64,000 bases of DNA from Candidatus Absconditabacterales bacterium. GTDB taxonomy: Bacteria; Patescibacteriota; Gracilibacteria; Absconditabacterales; Absconditicoccaceae. The translations under genes and the position numbers were made by a program. The stretch's first letter is position 1, and each line of letters starts with the position of its first letter. Where the stretch lies: contig JANWWO010000009.1 in the NCBI GenBank assembly GCA_025057375.1, forward strand, positions 1 to 64,000, read 5' to 3'. Positions 54,464 to 64,000 of the stretch are shown here, piece by piece. Below the pieces are notes generated by a model. The model was not told the DNA's origin and made no database searches. It saw only the letters and a program-made list of their open reading frames with translations.

Positions 54464-55216
54464 ATGCAACTCTTTTACTGCGATTCTCCTCCCTCTCTCC
54501 AGTCATGAATGATCACTCTTCATGATGATCGCATCAACCATCAATGCCTCCATGTCCTCAGGATGCGTCCAGGAAAACCTGCGGTCCTACAACGATGAAC
54601 AACCAGATGGTACTGTCTCTTCGATCATTATATTCCATCACAGTCAGCCTCGCACAAATGAACACCACCAACAACAATCCGATCTATCAAAACACAAGAT
54701 ACACATCACACTCCTCCCAACCCCCACGCACTCTGTCTCGCGATGCTCAATAAATGGGACAAAGTCGAACTTGTCGCCCAAAAAATTGCTGAATGTGGTC
54801 TGTGAACTCTTTATCTTTTCCCTGCACACAGATCCTGTATCTCACAACCAAACCACAAAAAAATGGAAAGACTGACTCTCATTGCCCGTGAAGCCAGTGA
54901 ACAGTCACGAAACTGGTATCTACCTTCAATTATCTGGGTTGATCATCCCCCTCAATGATATCATATGATCAAAGCAGATTTTGGAGGACAAAATGCTCGT
55001 GACTGGATACAGCAACAAAAAACAATACACTGACCCATATGTCTGTGTATCGGTCCAGAATGATGATGGGATGAGCGTGATCCTATCCATACCTTCTATC
55101 CCCTCTCACTCTGATCCTCAGTCCTCAGAGCAGAGACGGCAGCGATCATTGGATGATGGATATTGTGCAACATGGACCACCCACAAGAAACACGTGCACG
55201 AGCTGACCAGATATAA
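54464..55216 (+). CDS. rsmE: 16S rRNA (uracil1498-N3)-methyltransferase
   Basis: SPOUT-fold enzyme methylating U1498 of 16S rRNA. The 250-residue protein has a PUA-like N-domain (NHQCLHVLRMRPG, about 24-36), the SPOUT domain with NKWDKVELVAQKIAECGLG (about 101-119), ERLTLIAREASEQS (about 141-154), and the knotted SAM site formed by CLCIGPEGGW (about 192-201) and LGSSVLRAETAAI (about 215-227). TGA encodes glycines in PEGGW and LGS. In-frame ATGs at 54458 and 54464 are both possible. The product of the adjacent minus-strand locus is a pseudogene, so rsmE ends the run ychF-holA-rsmE. Confidence 0.94.
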
Positions 55217-55219
55217 TAC

Positions 55220-56017
55220 ACCCGTTCGAAGATCATCCAGTCATCTGGATCTCCATCATACCATCACCACACATTCCTTAGCAAGAAAGTCATTTCTTTT
55301 CATCGATCAACGATATCATACTCATCAAGGGAGATCAGATCCTGTATGCGAAGCAGTAAATGATCGACACAATCTTTCTCAGGACGTCTCATCAGATGAG
55401 ATCTTACAATACAGCAATCATCGATCAACATATCATTAAATGGCTCTGATGTCTGTGACGACATACAAACCTCATAGCAGTAATGGATAAACGCTGAAGA
55501 AAGCACATCGCTCGCATGAGCAATCTGGAGTGATCCTTATCACGTCTTTGGGACCGATACATACCACAGCAATACCAAAGTACCCTATTATCTTCACATC
55601 ATTCATCAAAAAAATACAACACCCATCATCGCTAACGTACCCTTCTGTGCATGTTCATGATCCAACGCGATCATCATAATCTGATACTCACACAATCTCC
55701 GACAAGACAGTGATACAACGATCTTTTTGACCCAAACAGAGAACCTATCGCATCGATCCACGCCTGTACTCTGGATGAGGAGATAATATCAACCGTACAT
55801 GCGAGCAACGCAACCTCATCGCGCATAGACTGTGTCAGGAGCATCATGACATCGGAAGACGGATCTTTCAAAGGCGACGCACCATACACAAGAGGGGGTT
55901 GCCTGCATCATTAACATCAAAAAGCAGACGATCAAGAAGAGATACACTGTCACCATACTCAAATCCAACAAGTACTTCATAAATATGGCTTGCATAGCGA
56001 GGAAAGTCTGGACTCAT
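55220..56017 (-). pseudogene. Frameshifted gene of unknown function
   Basis: Protein-like sequence on the minus strand is spread over at least three frames. It starts at ATG 56017 (MSPDFPRYASHIYEVL, then DSVSLLDRLLFDVNDAGN). It passes near 55890 to a second frame (DPSSDVMMLLTQSMRDEV, then VQAWIDAIGSLFGSK) that ends at about 55632. It continues in other frames (EGYVSDDGCCIFLM, about 55510-55650; then a frame at about 55300-55506 with CVDHLLLRIQDLI). No frame is complete and no family is recognised. Decay or errors in the consensus are both possible. Confidence 0.45.
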
Positions 56018-56177
56018 CCCTACTATACCATCATCTTGTTTACAATATAAGTATCGCTTAACAATCTTTTTTCATCTTTTCCTCTCTCGTATCTCAAACA
56101 GGTTATTGAAAGTAATAGATATTTCTTGCTCATGATGCAAGTTTTTTTCCAAAAATTTCTTTATCTCTTCACCTCTC

Positions 56178-56761
56178 ATGTTTACCTGAATCATTTCTCA
56201 TCAAAATACCGTTCTTTCCAGGATGTGATGACATATTGTCATGACCAAAACTGATACCGTACCTCTCACGATCGGTCAGAGTATTGCCTATGATGGTGCT
56301 TGTATGAGTTCACAGACATCACAGACACCACCTACTCCTTTTTTGCAATGGAAGAGTTACTCACCACAACCACGTTGGGACTCAAACACCCATAAGATAT
56401 GATCAATATCGAATACTCTCTCCGTATGGGTGATCGTATGGACGGACATCTCGTGACGTGACATATCGACTGTCGTGGCGAGATTCTCACGATACAAGAT
56501 GCCGTTGATGGATCACGTCAACGTCGTAGTGGCTATCCATCATCCTTTTCTCATCTCATCATCCCCAAAGGAAGTATTGCGCTCAATGGCGTCTCACTCA
56601 CGGTTGCCGATGATGACAGAATGACGCGTCAGTCATCTTTTTCCGTATGGTTGATTCCTCTGACACTGAAACTTACCAATCTCTCCCTCCTCCAACCAGG
56701 CGATTATGTAAACCTGGAATTTAATCTTTTTGCCAAATATGCTCACAAACGTCCATCCTAA
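56178..56761 (+). pseudogene. ribE: Riboflavin synthase (alpha chain) gene, interrupted
   Basis: Riboflavin synthase dismutates lumazine to riboflavin. The start MFTGIISH and the element LTIGQSIAYDGAC (first barrel) lie in one frame. The sequence then continues one frame back as FTDITDTTYSFFAMEELLTT, up to a TAA at about 56393. Beyond this TAA, in the same frame, come SLRMGDRMDGHLVTGHIDCRGEI and the second barrel with PKGSIALNGVSLTVAD and a GDYVNLE end. So the full-length gene is present, but carries one frameshift near 56306 and one in-frame TAA. It overlaps the ribF-like start by 23 bp, the usual sign of a working operon. Either recent loss or two base errors explain it. Confidence 0.8.
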
Positions 56762-57542
56762 TATCTTCTCCTGACCCGTCATCCATGGCAAAAAACATGG
56801 TCGTCAGATTGGTTTCCCGACAGCCAACGTTTTTTTGGAAACGAACAAAAAACCTCATCCAGGAACTTATGGTTGCATCTGCCTCCTGGGAACCTTTGCG
56901 AGTCTGCGAGACGATGATGTCATCATCATGGGAAAAAAGTGGGCGACTGCCAGGATTGAGGGCTTGGCATGTTTTCGTGAGGGAACCGATATCCTGGAAG
57001 TCCATCTCCTTGATCGATCAGGCGACCTCTATGAACACACGATCACCGTCAGTCTCCTCACCTACTTGAGACCAAATTATTCTTTCTCCTCTCGTGAGCA
57101 ACTCGCATCTCAGATTCACCATGATCTTCAAACCTGGGCCAATACACGCCTGATTGGGATGAATTTTGGGACATTTGACTATCTCCATCATGGTCATCTA
57201 CGATATTGTACCCAAGCAAGTCTGATGAGCAAACACCTGATCACCATCGTCAGTCATGATACCCATCGCAAACCTGATACACAAAAAAGCATGGCAAAAA
57301 GAATAAATGACCTCACAGCATGGAAACTACCTCAGCATACCATCCTCGGTGGACATCCTCATGATTATCTGTTTTATCCCCATCACTATCGTCCAGAGAT
57401 CTTTTTCCTTGGCTATGATCAACCCCAGGGTAAGGAACGCCTCAGTCAGTATCGCTATGACAGCAAGGTGTGCCATATTGATGCCTATGAGCCCCATCGT
57501 TTCAAATCCTCGCATCTCAAAAAAACCAGCATATCATCCTAG
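56739..57542 (+). CDS. Riboflavin kinase fused to a C-terminal RibL/TagD-like nucleotidyltransferase
   Basis: The 267-residue protein would make FMN and probably FAD. The N-terminal half is a riboflavin kinase domain: GKKHGRQIGFPTANVFLET (about 16-34), a GTYGCIC strand (about 39-45) and the end motif ILEVHLLDRSGDLYEHTI (about 84-101). The C-terminal half has the cytidylyltransferase-like motif NFGTFDYLHHGHL (about 141-153) and a second motif IFFLGYDQP (about 219-227), as in archaeal RibL or TagD-type enzymes. Usual bacterial RibF has the reverse domain order. Only one Gly is TGA-encoded, in FSGPVIHG. The start ATG 56739 overlaps the end of ribE. Confidence 0.88.
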
Positions 57543-58041
57543 AGAACATCACTCCTTGAGAAAGCAGTCATCGAACGTCTTCTCCCATTGAGATACACGA
57601 ACCGTACCCTCAGCCATATCCTCACCACCACACACCACGTTCGAGGATGATACATGGGTGCCGTTAGTCATTTTTTTTCGACCAAGCGTGATACTATTAT
57701 CCCCAATCTTCCCATCAAACCACATGCCACACACACAAGATTATCTCTCGTTGGGCTTTTTTGCCGTTCTCCCCGTTGTAGGGATGTACCCACACGTGCG
57801 GTAGTAACGAAATCCTTACACCAAAACAAACCATTCCTGGACACTGTCAAGCCAAAGTCGCCATTTCCTCTTGCATTCGCCTCCCGAAATCTCATACTCG
57901 CACCCAGCCCATCATGGGTACATCCATAACCTTTTTCACAAACAGTCTCAGTAGATGATTACATAACACCCTACATCATACTCCAAACCTCACTTTTCTC
58001 AACGCTAGCAAAGCATTAGCTATGTTTTTTGCTATTTTCTC
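57543..58041. other. GC-richer non-coding stretch, candidate structured RNA
   Basis: No frame in this stretch gives a recognisable protein on either strand. The + strand frame that continues after the ribF-like stop is open to 57929 and could be decayed coding sequence at first, but becomes Pro/Arg/Ser-rich. The part 57655-57935 is richer in G+C than its surroundings. It contains an 11-bp inverted repeat, GGATGTACCCA at 57782-57792 and TGGGTACATCC at 57915-57925, that could close a folded RNA of about 145 nt. I could not match it to RNase P RNA, tmRNA, 6S or SRP RNA. Confidence 0.4.
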
Positions 58042-58069
58042 TTGCAATCAATCCAAAAAGTCCTATACT
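58042..58069 (+). promoter_or_regulatory. Predicted promoter of the 58.1 kb gene
   Basis: TTGCAA and TATACT are separated by 16 nt. Start of transcription near 58076 would leave a U-rich leader of about 54 nt. Confidence 0.62.
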
Positions 58070-58129
58070 TTCCCCCAAATATGGGGAGCCAAATAACTGG
58101 CATTTTTGTTTTTTTTTCTTTATCGTATC

Positions 58130-58783
58130 ATGGAATTGTTCAAAAATCAATTAACTCAAAAAGATCCCACAACTCAAAAAGATCCCACAACTCAAGAAGA
58201 TCCCAAAAGAATGTGATTGTGAAAAAAACTCGCCATGTTAGGAGCGATAATAGCAATATGTATATGAGTATGAGCACAATTTACTAAATGAAACAAAATC
58301 GAAGAAGAAGCCAACAAAATAGCCAACGCAGTGAGGAACGTTCTTAATGGAACTTATATTGATAGACATCATCCGGATTTGCTGAAAAAGAAGCAAGAAG
58401 AAGAAAATGATGAAGCATGAAACGCTAGCGGCGGTTTAAATCCAGAAAATCCAAACTTCACCACACCCACACCAGAAGACGAAAAACAAACCCCATCCAC
58501 ATGGACAATCAACGGCACAGCATACACTGCACAGCAAATTAAAGACAAAATGGACACAGATCCTGATTTTGCTTATAAGGTGCATAGTATAAATGATCCA
58601 AACTTTCGGAAACGATACTATGAACAAACAGGTCTTTCTGATGAACGAAAAGAAAAAGTTAAAAAATCTGAACAAGAACTTCAGCAATCTACAGAAGAGG
58701 CAAAGCAAGCTAGAAAAGAGGCAGAGGCAGCTAAAACATTAAGACAAATTGTTGATGAAACAGCAAGGAAAAAAGACCAATAA
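58130..58783 (+). CDS. Membrane-anchored protein with repeat N-terminus and coiled-coil C-terminus
   Basis: A 217-residue protein without recognised family. Three copies of the hexapeptide-like unit TQKDPT/TQEDPK (residues about 9-25) precede a basic patch and one transmembrane helix (about 31-50, KKLAMLGAIIAICIGVGAQF). The exported part has a Pro/Thr-rich linker (about 95-125), a small domain (WTINGTAYTAQQIKDKM, about 127-143) and a C-terminal coiled coil of Glu/Lys/Ala (about 170-217). Six TGA-Gly codons occur around the membrane segment. It has its own promoter and a strong terminator. The gene heads a run of three unknown genes. Confidence 0.83.
58153..58206 (+). repeat. 18-bp tandem repeat, three copies, inside the 58.1 kb gene
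   Basis: Unit AACTCAAAAAGATCCCAC occurs twice exactly and a third time with two changes. Being a multiple of three, it can change copy number without frameshift. Confidence 0.95.
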
Positions 58784-58806
58784 AAATCTCACTATGTGCC
58801 GCTAAC

Positions 58807-58835
58807 AGACATATCTTGTGATATGTCTTTTTTTT
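58807..58835 (+). terminator. Strong Rho-independent terminator
   Basis: A perfect 9-bp stem (AGACATATC with GATATGTCT), loop TTGT, followed by seven T residues. Confidence 0.92.
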
Positions 58836-58846
58836 GTATCCAAAAC

Positions 58847-58875
58847 TTGCATTATCTACACATAGTGATTATATT
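58847..58875 (+). promoter_or_regulatory. Predicted promoter giving a nearly leaderless transcript
   Basis: TTGCAT and TATATT are separated by 17 nt. The expected start site (about 58882) is within one or two bases of the ATG at 58884. Confidence 0.6.
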
Positions 58876-58883
58876 TTAGTAGG

Positions 58884-59336
58884 ATGTTTTATTTGTTTAT
58901 GTTCTTACTCATAATCTGGTATCAACATCACGAAACGCTAAAAAATAATGAGCATCTGTCAAAAAATGAGTCTTTTCTGAAAACGCTTGAATCACACATT
59001 CATCTTCCCAATCCTGATGATCAGAAAAAATTCAATAGATTAATCCAACAAGAAGCAATGATCGATCCCAACATTCACAAACCTATTCCTCTTCCTCTCA
59101 CTGATGAACAAAAAACAATGCTCAATGCACTAGACAAAAATGACAAAAAAGTACAGTTCATATGATTAAGCAAGACGTGAATACCATGAGAATTAGGAAC
59201 AATTGTTCAAGAAATACGAAACACAACACATCAACTTCCTACCCATATTTCCATTGCCGATGTCATTGCCTTCAATGTTCTCAAACAAACCACTACTGGA
59301 CATAGTGACTGAAGAGAAAAAAACAGTAACACTTAA
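58884..59336 (+). CDS. Unknown protein with N-terminal membrane anchor
   Basis: A 150-residue protein. One hydrophobic segment starts directly at the N-terminus (residues 1-12, MFYLFMFLLIIW). A charged, mostly helical domain follows, rich in His, Asn, Lys and Gln (about 13-105). The last 45 residues are polar and contain a GELGTIVQEIRNTTHQL helix. Four TGA-Gly codons occur near the C-terminal end. It is probably translated from a leaderless message, because the -10 box ends eight bases before the ATG. Its 3' end overlaps the candidate GTG start of the next gene by 32 bp. No family is recognised. Confidence 0.75.
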
Positions 59337-60975
59337 ACAGTGATTGAGAATTGTGAAACACTTACAAAATAGTCAGAATAAAGAAAAAGAGAGTCAAAAT
59401 ACATCAAGAATACTCATATCCATTCTCAAAACAAACACCATCACTGACATCCGTTCCATTCCTATCAGCGATTCACATCCTGATTTTCTCGATGCGTCCA
59501 GCAAACTGGGAGTCCTCTCACCCACCATCAAAACCATCAACACACAGATCATCAACTCCCTCAAACCTAAAGATGCACCTCCCATCACCGACACCGAAGC
59601 CATCACCATCCTCGCCCGTCTCCTCGCCCTTCAAGCACAACAACGTGCCCAGGCACAAGTAACCTACAAACAACACGCTGCATCCCTCCAAGCTATCCAA
59701 AACCAGCTCGCAACTATCCCCGAAGGCACACCAGAACACACGGCCAAATCCGCGGAACTCGACGCCAAACGTCAACAACTCGAAACCTCCTTCACCGCCT
59801 ACGCCCAAGCCCACGAAACCGCCCTTGCTTCTTACGATGGACTCTGAGTCTCTCCCCCCCTTTCCTCGCCAGATCCTCCGCGCACTCCCAATCCCACCAA
59901 CCACAAAACAGTCCAAATGCTTGATCTTGTGAGATTTATGAATGACCCAAATACCTGAGCACCCTGATTAGATGTTCAAGCCTTTACTCGTGGCGATAGT
60001 ATCTCACTGCATAAAGCGAGATATTCTTCTTTATGTTCACTTCTTCAGATTGCACATAGGACAAGTAATGTTTCCACCCCCGAACAGACGATGCTTCAGA
60101 TGAAAGTAGGATTTTGACAACCCTTACAGAGATTATCAAAAATGCCACGAATAACATCAAAATCAATGATCCTCTCGCTCGTAAATTTCTCTATGGTGAT
60201 ACCCTCTTATATGAACGACACCGATGCAGCAATCTGGAAACAAAAGAGTCCTACTGACAGACTGGTCGCGCTGTTTGATTGTTTTTCATTTGGGCCTGAT
60301 ACCAACGACACTCCTAGATACAAAAAGCAAAATGTGGTCGATCCGTGATTTTTTTACACTTTTACGCAAACGTTGATCAACGATACAATGGATGGTAATT
60401 CCCAGTATACACATGGGAAAACAAAGACATTTTATGGCGCAATCGCACACACCAAAACAGACATTGCCGATGTCGAATCATGAATAATCGAAAATCCAGT
60501 TCGAAAAAATAGTCAGGAAAGACTTAGGCAGTCTCTCCTTGCCTACTATGCTGAGGTCAAAAAAATACAACTAGACCAAAAAATACAGGAATCGACACAC
60601 CAAGAACAAGTTGCCTTTGCTGAAAAAGATGAAGCAATCTCATCAGGTGATCCCAAAAAAATCGATCATGTATGGAAAGAACAATTTGACGCATACGACA
60701 AAACATTTCATCAAAAATTTGATGGGACAGGGAATAAGGTTATTGACAGAGATGGGAAGAAAGTGGAAATCGTAATGAGGCCAGAAATGGGTGATCTGTG
60801 GGAAGATTTTATAACGACAGATGCCAAAACCGTCACCCTAACCAAATCTGATGGCACAGTATTCCGCTTTGATTTCCAGGCACGAAGACCCCTGATCAAC
60901 GATATCCCAACCAAAGAAAAACAACAAGAAACATTTGCAAACCTTGTCCTCAAAGCAAAAGGAGAAATAACATAA
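59305..60975 (+). CDS. Large soluble protein of unknown function with Ala/Gln-rich helical segment
   Basis: A 556-residue protein without recognised domains. GTG 59305 is the preferred start because it overlaps the upstream gene and precedes a basic N-terminus; TTG 59344 is an alternative. Residues about 85-180 form a long helical stretch rich in Ala, Gln, Leu and Thr (LLALQAQQRAQAQ). Its codons end in C far more often than those of neighbours (ATC, CTC, GCC, ACC). A Pro-rich linker follows, then a mixed middle part and a C-terminal charged domain (about 400-556) that includes DGTGNKVIDRDGKKVE. Six or so TGA-Gly codons. A secreted effector or scaffold is possible but there is no signal peptide. 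Confidence 0.78.
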
Positions 60976-61153
60976 TATCAGATCGACTTATTGTTGGGGA
61001 TATATCCCACACACCATCCCCATTCCCATCACGCATAGTACCCTCGCAGCTGCTCCATCCTGTCATTCACCACCAATCATTACATGAAACCACAGAGGAT
61101 ACCGCTATGATACACAACACAATATCTCAACAATACATCATACCATTTTCCCC

Positions 61154-61194
61154 TTGCAAAAAAGAAAAAAATACGTATATTCCGAACATGTTCG
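61154..61194 (+). promoter_or_regulatory. gdhA promoter with overlapping palindrome
   Basis: TTGCAA (61154-61159), 16 nt, TATATT (61176-61181). Directly downstream, covering the expected transcription start, is the perfect 12-bp palindrome CGAACATGTTCG (61183-61194), a good candidate operator. The rest of 60976-61242 shows no gene. Confidence 0.6.
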
Positions 61195-61242
61195 ACAATT
61201 TGTCCATCATCGAACGTCAGGATTTTATTTTTTTTTTTTGCT

Positions 61243-62577
<1,335 letters not shown>

Positions 62578-63073
62578 AAACAAACAACGATAAGCATGGT
62601 ATCCTTCTTTTATTTTTTCTTTCATAGATGGAATGAGGTTTATATTTCTCTCAACTTCCTGCAGCGCAACAAGAGTTTTTGTTTTTTGAACCAATCTCCC
62701 GACACATTAAGAACATTAGTAGACAGACATACAAAGTCCATTAGCACAGTCATTACAGCTTTGCGTATTCTCCAATACGACCACAAAAGACATATACCAA
62801 CATCCTCTGGCAATACGTTGGCAGGCGTACTAGGATAATTAATATGGAAAATCCTTGGAGACCAAAGGCCTGTAGGAGAGTGTTGATATAAAGATCTCCT
62901 TGATGTTCTGCAAAAACACTGATTCAATACTGAAGTACGTTTTGAGGATATCTATCATGCCAAAAGCTCCAAAAGAGCATGAACTGATGTACCTGTCTTA
63001 TGATGTTTTTTATGTGAATAGTTGTCGAGCATGACTATAACGGTAGACTGATTTTTTATTTTTTGTGAAGCAT
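62578..63073. other. Region after gdhA with possible broken small membrane gene
   Basis: About 496 bp. On the minus strand a 75-codon frame (62753-62980) encodes HQGDLYINTLLQAFGLQG and a following hydrophobic stretch faintly like ExoD-type proteins. The next frame carries on with other protein-like sequence (about 62640-62800). This could be a frameshifted small gene, but support is weak. No terminator for gdhA was recognised. Confidence 0.35.
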
Positions 63074-63676
63074 ATGGATAACAACCCACCCATTTTCTTC
63101 TTTTCTGAACTGCCCATCCACCAACAAGAATTACTCCTCTGTAGAACCACGAATGAGATCAAAGACGTTGTTCACAAATATTATCCTGAGTATACATGGA
63201 CACCAGACATCACAAAGATTGCCAATGCCCTCTTATCCCAAGGACCACATATCGGAGGCATGGAAAAACCTCTCTGTCCTCCTTCAATGTACAACACACT
63301 AGGAGCTATCATTTGACAAATGACATGGAAGGATATCCGCAAAATCAGACAAATATGAGAAAAAACATATCTAAAACTCTTTGAGCTTCTCCAACTCTGG
63401 TGATTCAATCCATCACTGTCCTATGAATCTGTTCATAAAAGCAACACTCCCATTCTATGAGGGAAATTGCAATTCATGACACAAGAGTTGTATGAGCTAC
63501 TTAGCTGACCAGATCGAACCACAGACATCCGTTCTATGCTCACAAAAATTGCATTATGAATCAATCCTGATAGTAATAGACTTGAGGAATACATCAGATG
63601 ATTGGCAGAGCGACTTAATCGCCTTCCTTTTTCTCCCTATACAATTGTCCTGCAACCAAAAGAAAAATGAGCATAA
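63074..63676 (+). CDS. Soluble protein of unknown function
   Basis: A 200-residue protein that I cannot assign. The N-terminal part contains FFFSELPIHQQELLL and an NEIKDVVHKYYPEY helix. The middle has a PPSMYNTLGAIIGQMTW segment and a helical KTYLKLFELLQLWG stretch. The C-terminus is helical (EEYIRGLAERLNRL). No signal peptide or transmembrane segment is evident, and predicted structure is mostly alpha. Eight TGA-Gly codons keep one frame open. ATG 63074 is used; an in-frame GTG lies three codons upstream. It is followed by a promoter for the next gene, so it is probably the end of a transcript. Confidence 0.7.
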
Positions 63677-63697
63677 AAACTGACTATAGAGTAGACC

Positions 63698-63726
63698 TTG
63701 CACACACTGCTACACTCGCATAATAC
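63698..63726 (+). promoter_or_regulatory. Predicted promoter of the terminal gene
   Basis: TTGCAC and TAATAC are separated by 17 nt. Transcription would start near 63733. Confidence 0.5.
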
Positions 63727-63794
63727 TCCTACACATCCTCTTCTCAAAAAAAACGTCTTCCAACCTCATCATTTTTATTTCCTGATACATTCCT

Positions 63795-64000
63795 GTGTCT
63801 CGTTCATGACCACAACCCTCTTCGTCACATACACCACCTCCTGCTTTTATCCTTGTGTGCGGAATGCCAGGGTCAGGCAAATCACATACGGCACAGAAAC
63901 TAAAAAAACTCCTTGGGTATCAATGCATCATCATTGATGAAATAAGACACTGCATCCTCAAGATTGCTCACCTCTCTCGTGAAGAACAAACGCAAAGGAT
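63795..64000 (+). CDS. P-loop kinase-like protein (3' partial)
   Basis: The gene runs off the window. The visible N-terminus has a strand and a perfect Walker A motif, ILVCGMPGSGKSHTAQKL. A second strand with acidic residues, CIIIDEIRH, follows about 25 residues later. This is typical of nucleoside/shikimate-type kinases, adenylylsulfate kinases or zeta-toxin-like proteins, where Asp after the second strand binds substrate. The visible part is too short to choose between them. The start is uncertain: GTG 63795 is the best candidate in frame, because no ATG precedes the P-loop after the upstream TAG. Confidence 0.65.

Noticed and set aside
57549-57895. Minus-strand frames opposite and beyond the end of the riboflavin kinase gene
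   Set aside because: Three different frames each look partly open but none has a start, a family motif or typical codon use; a structured RNA or decayed sequence is the simpler description.

Overview
The window comes from a bacterium that reads UGA as glycine (genetic code 25). This code is established for the Absconditabacteria (SR1) and Gracilibacteria (BD1-5/GN02) branches of the Candidate Phyla Radiation; the window cannot say which. The evidence is internal. Nearly every gene is interrupted by TGA when read with the standard code, and the TGAs fall at invariant glycines: the GG of ABC signature motifs, the P-loop of the MsbA-like transporter, the PGGVGPMT motif of FolD, RGFDYY of HisRS, the GPCGPC motif of AlaRS, and repeatedly in uL11. 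All coordinates below assume TGA = Gly with TAA and TAG as stops. The coding is dense, genes lie on both strands in short runs, and several neighbours overlap. Start codons are usually preceded by a U-rich tract instead of a Shine-Dalgarno sequence. Many promoters share the form TTGCAN, a 15-17 nt spacer, then TANNNT.

Layout. 1-6.7 kb: EF-P, a DUF59 Fe-S factor, an RRM protein, an EEP-family enzyme, a sugar-phosphate isomerase, tRNA-Ser(UGA) and a LysM-CHAP murein hydrolase. 6.8-16.5 kb: a glycosyltransferase, an O-methyltransferase, RNase J, a decayed membrane-protein gene, an ABC-F ATPase and a secreted Kazal-like protein. 16.5-26.5 kb: TrpRS, a lytic transglycosylase, an M3 peptidase, a pair of pilin-like membrane proteins, a short AlaRS, an MsbA-like ABC exporter and a DUF6526 protein. 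26.7-36.1 kb: a VIT-family transporter, a phytoene/squalene synthase-like enzyme, FolD, a long coiled-coil exported protein, a pseudouridine synthase, Pth, MiaB, a cold-shock protein and alanine racemase. 36.8-47.5 kb: an orphan helical protein, HisRS, a cassette of a Q-rich membrane protein, a DUF58 protein and a polytopic protein, a second pilin-like pair, MiaA, a glycosyltransferase and a lipoprotein. 47.7-57.5 kb: cysteine desulfurase, uL11, RseP, YchF, HolA, RsmE, a broken riboflavin synthase gene and a riboflavin kinase fused to a C-terminal nucleotidyltransferase. 57.5-64 kb: a GC-richer non-coding stretch, three unknown proteins, NADP-type glutamate dehydrogenase and a partial P-loop kinase.

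Functionally the window mixes translation and tRNA-modification housekeeping (EF-P, four tRNA-linked enzymes, MiaA and MiaB, RsmE, uL11, YchF, RNase J) with cell-surface genes (murein hydrolases, Alr, glycosyltransferases, pilin-like proteins, DUF58 cassette, RseP). This fits a small, probably host-dependent cell whose interaction machinery is poorly characterised. Three loci (about 11.3-12.9, 55.2-56.0 and 56.2-56.8 kb) have coding-quality sequence scattered over several frames. They are either genuine decay or consensus errors.
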